The translations under genes were made by a program, and so were the position numbers. Source: Cronobacter condimenti 1330 (GTDB lineage: Bacteria; Pseudomonadota; Gammaproteobacteria; Enterobacterales; Enterobacteriaceae). From it: a DNA stretch of 64,000 nucleotides. Position 1 is the first letter of the stretch. Every line of letters starts with the position of its first letter. Below are positions 17,472 through 25,939 of this stretch, piece after piece. The notes under the pieces were generated by a model that saw nothing but the letters and a program-made list of their open reading frames with translations, was not told the origin of the DNA and searched no databases. The DNA lies in assembly GCF_001277255.1 (NCBI RefSeq), contig NZ_CP012264.1, forward strand, positions 2,728,001 to 2,792,000, read 5' to 3'.

Positions 17472-17485
17472 CAGGATAATTCGTA
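17472..17485 (-). promoter_or_regulatory. Candidate RcsAB box upstream of galF
   Basis: The minus-strand 14-mer TACGAATTATCCTG matches the published RcsAB consensus TAAGAATATTCCTA at 10 of 14 positions. It lies about 146 bases upstream of the galF ATG, in the 171-base wcaM-galF gap. Regulation of galF-linked polysaccharide genes by Rcs is known in other enterics. The match is suggestive only. Confidence 0.3.
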
Positions 17486-17497
17486 AAATCTGGGCAC

Positions 17498-18916
17498 TCA
17501 TTTTGTGATCCGGCTTGGCAGCGCAAAATTCAGCTTTTCCGCATTCACGTGCTGATGGTCCACCCGGTCAATGTCGACTGAACTCTGCCCTTTCTCATTC
17601 ACTGCCTGGATATTCGCGAGGGACAGCAGCGTGTCGTCTTTGGCCATGAAACGCCCGCGTACATCTTTTCGCAAGTCGAAACGCATCTTCAGCGCCGGGC
17701 CGACGGTCGCTTCCTGCATCACCTTCACGTTGCGAATGAACAAGTGCTGCGGCTTGTTATGGAGCTCAAGCGTAGCGCGCTTCATATCGACATTAGTGAT
17801 AGCCACAAACGACGTCGCGTTACCGGAGGAGATCTGTATCCCGCGCAGCTTATACGCCAGGTTGCGGTTATCCATATGGATCTCGTTAAGCTTGAAGTTT
17901 TGCGGAATCGACAGGTAATTACCTTTAATCACGCCGTAGCCAATCAGCATACCCGCGCTGTTAACCATATTCACGTTATCAATCAGGAAATTATCGCAGC
18001 CGTAAATGGCTACCGTCGCGTTATCGATCCCTGCCGTTTTACTGAAGTCCGGCGTGATATTGGTGGCTTTCACATTACGGATGACAAAATGTTTACCGTT
18101 TTCCACATGCACCAGCTGGCGGCAGTTACTGCCGGTGATATTCGCCACGACGAAGTTTTTGACGGCCTGGCTTTCCGGGTAGGCATTATCGTAAGTGCTG
18201 CCCGCAAGACCGATGCCAATGCCCCAGTTAATTTTGCCGTTCGTGCAGTTGATCTGGTCGAGCACGTGATCGGAGATGAGAAGTTCGGAATCGTTAATCG
18301 CGACGTTCCATTCGATAGCGTCACCCTGAAGACGCTCAAAGCGTCCGTTGGTGATACGCACATCGCGCAGTTCGTTATGGAACCCCTGGCGCAAAATGCC
18401 GTAGTTAGCGTCGTGGATGTAGATATCGTCGATCACCAGCCCCTGCATCTTTTGCGGCTTTTTGCCACCGATGTAAATCTGCATCACAGGGCCGAAGCCA
18501 CTCATTTCGACGCCTTTAATCGCGACCTGCGAGCCGCGCACATCGAGAATAATGTTATGCAGGCGGCCCTTCTTCTCGCCCACAATCTGACAGCCGTCCT
18601 GAAGAATGAAACGTCCTTTGCCGTTGCCTTTCATCGTGCCCAGCACGCGCAGCGTTTTCCCGGCAGGCATAAACACAGGGCTATTGATGTTGTCGCAGGT
18701 GAGACTGGCGGGCACTTCAACAGTCCCGGCTTCGTCAAAAGCGAGTTTGAACGCCTGCGGCCAGTTATCCTGGTAATAGTCAGCAACGTTAACCGTTTTG
18801 CCGCCCGTTACGGCCTGGGCGGCGCGACTGTGCAATAACGGCAGCAGCGCCGCAGCGGCGCTGGCCTGCACGAAAGTCCGGCGGGTCAGGCGCCCGGACG
18901 ACATCATTTTACGCAT
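17498..18916 (-). CDS. wcaM: Colanic acid locus protein WcaM, exported parallel-beta-helix type
   Basis: WcaM is the last gene of the colanic acid operon. Its exact role is not established, although the family is linked to polysaccharide production. The 472-residue protein starts with a twin-arginine type signal (LTRRTFVQASAAAALLPLL, Ala-rich, ending near residue 35), which suggests folded export through Tat. The rest has repeated short beta segments (for example IHDANYGILRQGF and NATVAIYGCDNFLIDNV) like right-handed beta-helix proteins that bind or cut polysaccharides. The ATG has GAGG four bases upstream. It follows wcaL by 11 bases. Length is close to the 464 residues of the E. coli protein. 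Confidence 0.93.
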   Translation of the reverse strand: MRKMMSSGRLTRRTFVQASAAAALLPLLHSRAAQAVTGGKTVNVADYYQDNWPQAFKLAFDEAGTVEVPASLTCDNINSPVFMPAGKTLRVLGTMKGNGKGRFILQDGCQIVGEKKGRLHNIILDVRGSQVAIKGVEMSGFGPVMQIYIGGKKPQKMQGLVIDDIYIHDANYGILRQGFHNELRDVRITNGRFERLQGDAIEWNVAINDSELLISDHVLDQINCTNGKINWGIGIGLAGSTYDNAYPESQAVKNFVVANITGSNCRQLVHVENGKHFVIRNVKATNITPDFSKTAGIDNATVAIYGCDNFLIDNVNMVNSAGMLIGYGVIKGNYLSIPQNFKLNEIHMDNRNLAYKLRGIQISSGNATSFVAITNVDMKRATLELHNKPQHLFIRNVKVMQEATVGPALKMRFDLRKDVRGRFMAKDDTLLSLANIQAVNEKGQSSVDIDRVDHQHVNAEKLNFALPSRITK

Positions 18917-18927
18917 AAAACCTCGGG

Positions 18928-20148
18928 TTACAGGGTTTGCAGCAGGCCCGCGAGTTCGCGGTAAATGCGCTGCTGGTTAAACTCGGTTTCCACTTTTTCA
19001 CGGGCGCGGCTTAGCATCGGGCGCAGCGTCTGCTCATCAATGTCCGCAAACGCCTGAAGCTTATCGGCAAGCGCATGGGCGTCGTTTTCCGGCACCAGCC
19101 AGCCCGATTGTTCGGCATCGATAAGCTCCGGAATACCGCTGTGGATGGTCGATACAACGGGAATGCCCACCGCCATCGCCTCCATCAGCGCCACCGGAAT
19201 ACCTTCCATATCGCCGTCGACACCCGTGACCGAAGGCAGCAGGAAAAGGTCTGCGTCATCGAGCATCGCTTTCACCTCATGGCTCGGCTTAAAGCCCGGC
19301 ATAAACACACAATCTTCAAGACCGTATTGCTCAATCAGCGTATGCAGACGGCGCTCCCAGGGGCCGGTTCCCAGGATGTTGTAACGAAAATCCACGCCGC
19401 GACCTTTCAACAGGCGACACGCTTCGATCGCCACATGCAGCCCTTTTTTCTCGGTCAGACGCGCCACCGAGATAATTTCAAGCGGCGTGCCCGGCTGCTT
19501 GAGCGGACGCAGAGAGAATTTCTCCATATCCACGCCCATCCGCGAGACGGCAATTTTCTCCTGCGGGCAGCCCATCGCCTTCAGACGTTCAGCCCACAGT
19601 TCGCTAATCGGCAGCATTAAATCGCCGCGACGAAACAGCTGCTGATATTCCGGCGTGTAGCGTGTCAGCACCTCGCGGTGCGACACATCAATGCCATGAA
19701 ACACGGTGGCGATTTTGCCATCCAGCACGCCCAGCTCGCGCAGTTTCGCGGCGGTGACGCCCGCCGGGCCAAAGTGCGCGATAAACACATCCGCCTTCAG
19801 CGTACCTGGCACGCGTCCACATATTGCAGAGAGAATAAGGTTACGTGCTTCGTCGCCGTAGCGGCCCATATTCAGCGCACGCCAGGTACGGGCATTGAAC
19901 AATCCGCGCGCGGTGTGACGTGCGCGATATTTGAGCTTAGCGGCCTTGCCTTCCGGCTCTTCCAGCAGGAAACGGGTTTTCTGCGCCAGGTTGTATTCGG
20001 TGTAAGCGGCATGGGTATTTTTCAGATCGCCCTTCTGCAACGAGACGATCTCCACCTCATACCCCATATTGATAAAGCCGACTATCTGGTTCAGGACGAA
20101 CGTTTCCGAGGCGACCGGGAATTTCAGCAGAAAGAAGCTGACTTTCAT
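18928..20148 (-). CDS. wcaL: Colanic acid glycosyltransferase WcaL (GT4)
   Basis: This 406-residue GT-B glycosyltransferase of family 4 works on the cytoplasmic side of the inner membrane in colanic acid repeat-unit assembly; a galactosyltransferase role is usually proposed. It starts MKVSFFLLKFPVASETFVLN, typical of WcaL and related enzymes. The C-terminal domain has VARLTEKKGLHVAIEAC, GTGPWERRL and the E-x7-E motif in MEGIPVALMEAMAVG. The start overlaps the end of wcaK by 4 bases (ATGA), so the two are coupled. Family assignment is secure; the exact linkage is not readable here. Confidence 0.95.
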   Translation of the reverse strand: MKVSFFLLKFPVASETFVLNQIVGFINMGYEVEIVSLQKGDLKNTHAAYTEYNLAQKTRFLLEEPEGKAAKLKYRARHTARGLFNARTWRALNMGRYGDEARNLILSAICGRVPGTLKADVFIAHFGPAGVTAAKLRELGVLDGKIATVFHGIDVSHREVLTRYTPEYQQLFRRGDLMLPISELWAERLKAMGCPQEKIAVSRMGVDMEKFSLRPLKQPGTPLEIISVARLTEKKGLHVAIEACRLLKGRGVDFRYNILGTGPWERRLHTLIEQYGLEDCVFMPGFKPSHEVKAMLDDADLFLLPSVTGVDGDMEGIPVALMEAMAVGIPVVSTIHSGIPELIDAEQSGWLVPENDAHALADKLQAFADIDEQTLRPMLSRAREKVETEFNQQRIYRELAGLLQTL

Positions 20149-21425
20149 CGAACCCCTCCCGCGCGCATCAGCACGGATTTCACCATCTGATGGCCCTTCT
20201 CGCGTTCGGCGGCCACGGCGGTTGCCAGACGTTCGTTAATCTCCGACAACTGACCTAAGGTATCGCCCACCATCGCCTGTAGCGATCCGTCCAGCAAGTG
20301 GCGAATTTCAATAGCCATCTCCGGCATACCAAGCTGCTGCATAATGCCCGCAGATTTGTGCTCGTAGTTAATGGCAATGGCTGGCGTGCCAAAGTTCATT
20401 GAGATAATCGCCGAGTGCAGACGAGTCCCGACAGTCAGCTCACAGGCGCCAAGAATTTTGCCCATCTCAAGATCGTTTAGCTCATCCATCACCACATGGA
20501 AGCGCGACGGATCCTTCACAAGCTTGCTGAGATTCAGCGCTACCATACGGTCATCTTTGTTGTAACTGTCGATGCCGGTACAGGTGGAAAGCGCCAGCAC
20601 CTGATAGCCTTCATCAATGATGCGATTGACCACATTGGCGAACGCCTGTTCATAGGCCTGCTGAGTGGTGCCAAGACGTTTGTCGAACGGCGCGAGTTCG
20701 CGCAGCGTGATCGCCACCGTTTTGTCGCGGGCCGCGACGTCCAGCCAGTGCTGCACCGCGTAGCTCGCTACAAAATCCTCGTTGTGATGCTCGACAAGCC
20801 AGGCGGTATCAACGCCCAGTTCCACTTTCGAGGTGTCAATCTGGCCTTTTTTCATCAGATCCAGACTTACGGTTTCACGCAGGATAAGCGCGTCGCAGTG
20901 GCCGAAGACGTAGTTTGCAAGCTGATTAAACTGCGGCTCCTGGAACGGCCCGACACTGTGGCCGACCATAAAGAGCGGCTTTTTCGCCATAAACGTGCAG
21001 AGCGCATGTTCAAATTGTGGGGTGCCGTAAAGATCGACAAAAAACGAACCGCCGACCTGGATAATGGCATCGTAACCGCTAAGCAGGCCGACGAAATCGG
21101 TGAAACCCTGCGGCAGGGAGATATTGCGAAGCTTCCCGTTGCCGGTCACCTTGGCGAGCAATACCTGATGCTGGTAGCGACGACGCAGCACTTTTTTCAC
21201 ACGTCCCATGACGCCTGCGGCGTTATTAAACTGTTTCATCTGTTTGTAGAGCGGGTCAGGCATGACCTCTCTGTCCAGCAGCCAGGCGGAGCTCACCGGA
21301 TAGCGGCTCATCACGTCCACTTCCGCAGACGGGTCCTGAAGCGCTATCGCATCAATCAATCCGCGCAGGATAGCGCTGTCGCCACGGTTTCCGCAGGTGT
21401 GGTTGCCAAGAATGAGTAACTTCAT
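20145..21425 (-). CDS. wcaK: Colanic acid pyruvyl transferase WcaK
   Basis: WcaK is a member of the polysaccharide pyruvyl transferase family that transfers pyruvate from phosphoenolpyruvate to a galactose of the colanic acid side chain. The 426-residue length equals E. coli WcaK. It shows the N-terminal glycine-rich LGNHTCGNRGDSAILRGL, VGGSFFVDLYG, HSVGPFQ, ITLRELAPFDKR and the C-terminal GTRLHSAIISMNF region. It lies between wzxC (76-base gap) and wcaL (4-base overlap). No anomalies seen. Confidence 0.96.
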   Translation of the reverse strand: MKLLILGNHTCGNRGDSAILRGLIDAIALQDPSAEVDVMSRYPVSSAWLLDREVMPDPLYKQMKQFNNAAGVMGRVKKVLRRRYQHQVLLAKVTGNGKLRNISLPQGFTDFVGLLSGYDAIIQVGGSFFVDLYGTPQFEHALCTFMAKKPLFMVGHSVGPFQEPQFNQLANYVFGHCDALILRETVSLDLMKKGQIDTSKVELGVDTAWLVEHHNEDFVASYAVQHWLDVAARDKTVAITLRELAPFDKRLGTTQQAYEQAFANVVNRIIDEGYQVLALSTCTGIDSYNKDDRMVALNLSKLVKDPSRFHVVMDELNDLEMGKILGACELTVGTRLHSAIISMNFGTPAIAINYEHKSAGIMQQLGMPEMAIEIRHLLDGSLQAMVGDTLGQLSEINERLATAVAAEREKGHQMVKSVLMRAGGVR

Positions 21426-21501
21426 GTTGACCTCTGAAATATACGCTCGCCCTTTCCGCTAAGGCAGCGGCGGGCTCGCGCATCAATAATTTTTAACGGG
21501 A

Positions 21502-22980
21502 TCAGCCTGCACGGAGCAGCATTTTCATTTTATCGTTGCGGCAAAACTGGCGTTTCAGTTCCACCACCAGCGCATTGCGCGACAGCACAATCGTTACCGC
21601 GAAGGCCAGCACGCCCGCGGCAATTTGCACCGCCAGCAGCGAGGCGAGCGTCAGATGCCCTTTCAGCGCTACGCCCAGAGCAAAGCTCACCACCAGGGTA
21701 GGCAACGAGAGCCAGAATGGCAGCAGAATGCTCTGGATATACTCGCGGTAGCTTGAGCCGAGCACCGGCTTAATCATGATGAAATAGCTCAGAATAGTGT
21801 TGATTATCTGCACCAGCAGGAAGCCGAGCGTCACGCCGAGCGCGCCGCCGAGATGCCCGCCTGCGATAATCGCCGGAATAAACAGAAAGGTTTTAAACAC
21901 GTTGAATTTAAAGCTGATGTCCACGCGCGCTTTCGCCATCAGCAGCGAACCTATTGGGTTACCGATAGAGCGCAGCAGCCCAACTACGCACAGCAATTGC
22001 AGGATTGGGATAATGCTCACCCACTTCTCGCCAAAGACCAGCGGCACGAAGTTATTCGACACCACCATCAGCCCCAGCAGCGCCGGGAAGTTAATGATTC
22101 CGACCACCGACAGGAGCTTGTAGAAGTTCACGCGCAGCTTATCGATATCATCCTGGATTTTGGCGAATGCCGGGAACAGCACGCGGGTGATAATCGGGTT
22201 AAGTTTCATCGGCGGAACGACCGCCACGTTGTAGGCGAGGTTATAACCGCCCGCGACCGCCGCGCCGAGGATACGCGCCAGTACCAGCGTCGACAGGTTG
22301 GTATTGACGTAATTCACCAGGCTATCGGCGGTCAGCCACGCACCAAACTTCAGGTTAGACGAGACGGACGCGAGCGAGAAATGCAGACCCGGACGGTAAA
22401 TCTTACGCCCGAAGAAACCAAACAGCGCGGTACGCACCGCCGTATTCACCAGGTAACCGAGGATAGCGGTCATCGCGACCGGCCAGTACTGGGCGGAAAT
22501 CACCGTAAAGGTGAAGCCCGCCAGCACCGAGAAGGTTTCGATGGCGCCAATCTTGTTAAACTCCAGCTCTTTTTGCATCAGCGCGCGAAACTGCTGACCA
22601 TGTGGGATCACCACGAAGGCGAACGCCAGCGTTTTAATCAGCGGCACCAGATCCGGGTTATGCAGCACGCCTGCAATAAGATCACTGAGTAAAAACACCG
22701 CCACGCAAACCGCAATCCCAAGGCCGACGTTCAGCCAGTAGAGCGTGGTGAGTTCGAGGTTGCTGATGGTTTTGCGCTGGATAATCGAGTTCGCAATCCC
22801 GAAATCGGAAAGCGTATCGGCCAGCGCGATGATCACCAGGCTTATGGTCAACAGGCCAAACTGATGACCATCCATCAGCCGCGCCAGGATGGTCATCTGC
22901 ACCAGCCCAAGGCTGATGATGATGACCGTCGAAATCGCGGACCACTTGGCGCCGCTAATGGTTTTGTCGCGAAGGCTCAT
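21502..22980 (-). CDS. wzxC: Colanic acid repeat-unit flippase WzxC
   Basis: WzxC exports the lipid-linked colanic acid repeat across the inner membrane. The 492-residue product has the length of E. coli WzxC. It begins MSLRDKTISGAKWSAISTV and has about fourteen predicted membrane segments, typical of the MOP superfamily polysaccharide transporters. It follows wcaJ by 12 bases. The 76-base gap before wcaK carries a short CCGCT/AGCGG hairpin but no clear terminator. The codon use is GC-rich like the rest of the colanic acid locus, unlike the O-antigen wzx in this window. Confidence 0.96.
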   Translation of the reverse strand: MSLRDKTISGAKWSAISTVIIISLGLVQMTILARLMDGHQFGLLTISLVIIALADTLSDFGIANSIIQRKTISNLELTTLYWLNVGLGIAVCVAVFLLSDLIAGVLHNPDLVPLIKTLAFAFVVIPHGQQFRALMQKELEFNKIGAIETFSVLAGFTFTVISAQYWPVAMTAILGYLVNTAVRTALFGFFGRKIYRPGLHFSLASVSSNLKFGAWLTADSLVNYVNTNLSTLVLARILGAAVAGGYNLAYNVAVVPPMKLNPIITRVLFPAFAKIQDDIDKLRVNFYKLLSVVGIINFPALLGLMVVSNNFVPLVFGEKWVSIIPILQLLCVVGLLRSIGNPIGSLLMAKARVDISFKFNVFKTFLFIPAIIAGGHLGGALGVTLGFLLVQIINTILSYFIMIKPVLGSSYREYIQSILLPFWLSLPTLVVSFALGVALKGHLTLASLLAVQIAAGVLAFAVTIVLSRNALVVELKRQFCRNDKMKMLLRAG

Positions 22981-22992
22981 GACCCACTACCC

Positions 22993-24387
22993 TTAATATG
23001 CCGCTTTGTTAACAAAGCCTTTGAACACGGTCAGGAAAACTATCTTGATATCGAGCCAGACACTCCATTCACGGATGTACTCCAGATCGAACTCAATACG
23101 TTTTTCCATTTTTTCCAGGGTATCGGTCTCGCCGCGCCAGCCGTTGATTTGCGCCCAGCCGGTGATGCCCGGTTTTACTTTATGGCGCAGCATGTAGCCC
23201 TGAATCAGCGCGCGATACTGCTCGTTGTGCGCAACCGCATGCGGACGCGGGCCGACAATCGACATCTCGCCGGTCAGTACGTTAATAAACTGCGGCAGTT
23301 CATCAAGCGAGGTACGGCGCAGGAAGTTCCCCACTTTGGTGACGCGCGGATCGTTCTGCGTCGCCTGCGTTACCACTTTGTCGTTTTCCATCACGCGCAT
23401 GGAGCGGAATTTCCACACCATAATCGGCTTGCCGTCCATCCCATAGCGGGTCTGGCGGAAGATGATCGGGCCTGGCGAGCTGAGCTTCACCGCGACGGCG
23501 ATACAGCAGAGCACCGGCGAAATCAGCAGCAAAATCATCGAAGCCAGAATGATATCTTCCACACGCTTAAGGATGCGGTTGATACCGGAAAGCGGGGTAT
23601 CGTAAAGCGGTACCACCGGCACGCCGTTTACGTCATCCAGGCGTGAATGCAGGATGTTGAACGTAAACACATCCGGGATCAGCATCACGGAGCAGGTGGT
23701 ATCGGAAAGCTGGCGTACCAGTTTCTTCATCTGCGCCCCTTCGCTCATAGACATCGCGATATAGACGTTGTGGATTTTGCCCGCGCGGGCATCTTCCACC
23801 AGCTGCTCAAGGTTGCCGGCCCAGCCTGTCGGCACGCCGCCGGGTTCAGGATCGTGATATACACCGACTACTTCAAAACCGAGCCACGGCTCATTGCGAA
23901 AACTCTCGGCGAGCTGCTGGCCAACCGGCTGTGCGCCCGCAATCGCCACGCGACGGGTATTGTAGCCACGGTTACGCAGCCAGCCCGCGGCGAAGCGGAT
24001 AAACGAACGGCAGACAACCATGCCCACCCCGGTCAGCAGATACCAGGCAAAGAAGACGCGCACCGGGCTGTCAAAGTCCGGGTTAAACGCCATCAGACCT
24101 GCGCTAAAGACCAGGCTCATGGTCCAGTTCTGCAATAACAGCAGCAGTTCGGTTGAGATTTTGACGCCGCGCCAGGAGCGGTAAAAATCGGTAATGCCGC
24201 CAATCATCTGGAACACAACGAGAGTGGTCAGGGCCATCAGCAGATGCATGTAGAAAAACGGCAGCTCATTGATCCTGCACACCACCCACAGTCCGACAAA
24301 CATAATGGTTATGTCGGAGAATCGTTGCACCAGAGAGATTAACGATGCATTCGTTTTGGCTCGTTCGCGCTTTTTTAGATTTGTCAT
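22993..24387 (-). CDS. wcaJ: Undecaprenyl-phosphate glucose-1-phosphate transferase WcaJ
   Basis: WcaJ starts colanic acid repeat assembly by transferring glucose-1-phosphate from UDP-glucose to undecaprenyl phosphate. The 464-residue length equals E. coli WcaJ. The N-terminal half has four to five membrane segments and a soluble CoA-binding-like domain (VAIAGAQPVGQQLAES). The C-terminal third is the bacterial sugar transferase catalytic domain, with KRVEDIILASMILLLISPVL, RYGMDGKPIMVWKFRSM, RRTSLDELPQFINVL and VGPRPHAVAHNE. The conserved Asp-Glu pair (DELPQ) and the C-terminal PGITGWAQINGWRG are present. It is an intact gene; many isolates of enterics inactivate it. Confidence 0.97.
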   Translation of the reverse strand: MTNLKKRERAKTNASLISLVQRFSDITIMFVGLWVVCRINELPFFYMHLLMALTTLVVFQMIGGITDFYRSWRGVKISTELLLLLQNWTMSLVFSAGLMAFNPDFDSPVRVFFAWYLLTGVGMVVCRSFIRFAAGWLRNRGYNTRRVAIAGAQPVGQQLAESFRNEPWLGFEVVGVYHDPEPGGVPTGWAGNLEQLVEDARAGKIHNVYIAMSMSEGAQMKKLVRQLSDTTCSVMLIPDVFTFNILHSRLDDVNGVPVVPLYDTPLSGINRILKRVEDIILASMILLLISPVLCCIAVAVKLSSPGPIIFRQTRYGMDGKPIMVWKFRSMRVMENDKVVTQATQNDPRVTKVGNFLRRTSLDELPQFINVLTGEMSIVGPRPHAVAHNEQYRALIQGYMLRHKVKPGITGWAQINGWRGETDTLEKMEKRIEFDLEYIREWSVWLDIKIVFLTVFKGFVNKAAY

Positions 24388-24401
24388 CGTCGTACCTTCA
24401 G

Positions 24402-24457
24402 GCGCCGTAAGGCGCAGTTAAGCGACTGCCCGGCATCGACTTGCGCCGACGCCGGGC
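24402..24457. repeat. REP-like palindromic element between cpsG and wcaJ
   Basis: Two adjacent hairpins fill the 82-base gap: GCGCC-GTAA-GGCGC at 24402-24415 and GCCCGGC / GCCGGGC at 24428-24434 with 24451-24457. The second resembles the palindromic core of enterobacterial REP sequences (GCC-GGC-TC-G-CG pattern). There is no T run, so a role in message stability or nucleoid binding is more likely than termination. Confidence 0.6.
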
Positions 24458-24469
24458 GGCCGCGCCGTT

Positions 24470-25840
24470 TTACTGATTCAACAGAGCCAGAATTTCTTTG
24501 GTTTTCGCCTGCATCAGCTCGGTATCGCCGCGTGATTCCACGTTCAGGCGCACTACCGGTTCGGTGTTGGACGAACGCAGGTTAAAGCGCCACTCGCCAC
24601 ACTCCATGCTGATGCCATCGGTGTGGTCAATCGCGCTCGCCTGCGGCGCGAAATGCGCTTCCACACGCTTAATCGCGACAGCCGGATCTGCCAGCTTGCT
24701 GTTGATTTCGCCGCTCGCCGGGAACGCCGCCATACGGTCGCGAACCAGTTCACCGAGCGACTGGCCTTTCAGGCACAACAGCTCAGTCACCAGCAGCCAC
24801 GGGATCATGCCGCTGTCGCAGTAGGCGAAATCACGGAAATAGTGGTGCGCGCTCATTTCGCCGCCGTAGATGGCGTCTTCCTGGCGCATACGCTCTTTGA
24901 TGAACGCGTGACCGGTTTTCGACATCACCGGCGTACCGCCCGCGCCCTTCACCACGTCCACGGTGTTCCAGGACAGACGCGGATCGTGAATGATTTTCGC
25001 GCCAGGGTGTTTTTCGAGGAACGCTTCGGCGAGCAGGCCGACAATGTAGTACCCCTCGATAAACTGCCCGGTTTCGTCGAACAGGAAGCAGCGGTCGAAA
25101 TCGCCGTCAAAGGCAATTCCCATATCCGCGCCATGTTCGATAACCGCGTTGCGGGTATCGTCGCGGCACTCCGGCAGCAGCGGGTTCGGGATACCGTTCG
25201 GGAAATTGCCGTCCGGGGTGTTGTGTACCTTGATAAATTCAACCGGTACGCCTTGTGCCTTAAAGCGCGCTTCGATGGCGTCCACCACCGGGCCTGCCGC
25301 GCCGTTGCCGGAGTTAATAACAAGCTTCAGCGGCTTTAAGTTACTGACGTCGATATAACCCAGCAGGTGATCGATATAGGCATCGCGCAGGTCGATTTTT
25401 TTGTAGCTGCCGCGCGCGGCCTCATTCACCGGCGGAAAGTCATTGGCTTCCGCCAGACGCTGGACATCGCGAAGGCCCGTATCGCCGCTAATCGGGCGCG
25501 CCCCTTCACGTACCAGTTTCATGCCGTTGTAATCCATCGGGTTGTGGCTGGCCGTTACTTCGATACCGCCGTCAACGCCCAGATGGAAAGTCGCGAAATA
25601 GATCTCTTCGGTGCCGGAAAGGCCGATATCCAGCACATCCACGCCCGCGTCCTGCAGGCCTTTTGCGAGCGAAAGCTTCAGGGATTCGCTGGTCAGGCGG
25701 ACATCGCCGCCAAGCACGATGGTTTTCGGTTTCAGGAACTCGCCATAGGCGCGGCCAATACGCCACGCGATATCGTCATTCAGTTCTTCGCCCAGACGCC
25801 CACGAATGTCGTAGGCTTTGAAACAGGTTAGCTTTTCCAT
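24470..25840 (-). CDS. cpsG: Phosphomannomutase CpsG (ManB)
   Basis: CpsG interconverts mannose 6-phosphate and mannose 1-phosphate, supplying GDP-mannose and hence GDP-fucose for colanic acid. The 456-residue product has the length of E. coli CpsG. The phosphohexomutase motifs are all visible: active-site serine loop TASHNPMDYNGMKL near residues 95-108, magnesium loop FDGDFDRCF, sugar-binding loop GGEMSAHHYF and phosphate-binding RSSNTEPVVRLN near the C-terminus. It follows cpsB with a 99-base gap containing a hairpin. Confidence 0.97.
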   Translation of the reverse strand: MEKLTCFKAYDIRGRLGEELNDDIAWRIGRAYGEFLKPKTIVLGGDVRLTSESLKLSLAKGLQDAGVDVLDIGLSGTEEIYFATFHLGVDGGIEVTASHNPMDYNGMKLVREGARPISGDTGLRDVQRLAEANDFPPVNEAARGSYKKIDLRDAYIDHLLGYIDVSNLKPLKLVINSGNGAAGPVVDAIEARFKAQGVPVEFIKVHNTPDGNFPNGIPNPLLPECRDDTRNAVIEHGADMGIAFDGDFDRCFLFDETGQFIEGYYIVGLLAEAFLEKHPGAKIIHDPRLSWNTVDVVKGAGGTPVMSKTGHAFIKERMRQEDAIYGGEMSAHHYFRDFAYCDSGMIPWLLVTELLCLKGQSLGELVRDRMAAFPASGEINSKLADPAVAIKRVEAHFAPQASAIDHTDGISMECGEWRFNLRSSNTEPVVRLNVESRGDTELMQAKTKEILALLNQ

Positions 25841-25902
25841 TTTTATCTCTTAGGTTCTCTTTTTTGTTGGAAAACAATCAGCAAGAGGCGGTGCGCCGGT
25901 TT

Positions 25903-25926
25903 CACGCGGCAGACGCCTGCCGCGTG
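25903..25926. repeat. Intercistronic perfect hairpin between cpsB and cpsG
   Basis: A perfect 9-base inverted repeat CACGCGGCA / TGCCGCGTG flanks a 6-base loop. It lies 14 bases after the cpsB stop on the minus strand. No T run follows on either strand, so it looks like a message-stabilising or processing structure rather than a terminator. Confidence 0.6.
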
Positions 25927-25939
25927 ATATGCCGCAGGA

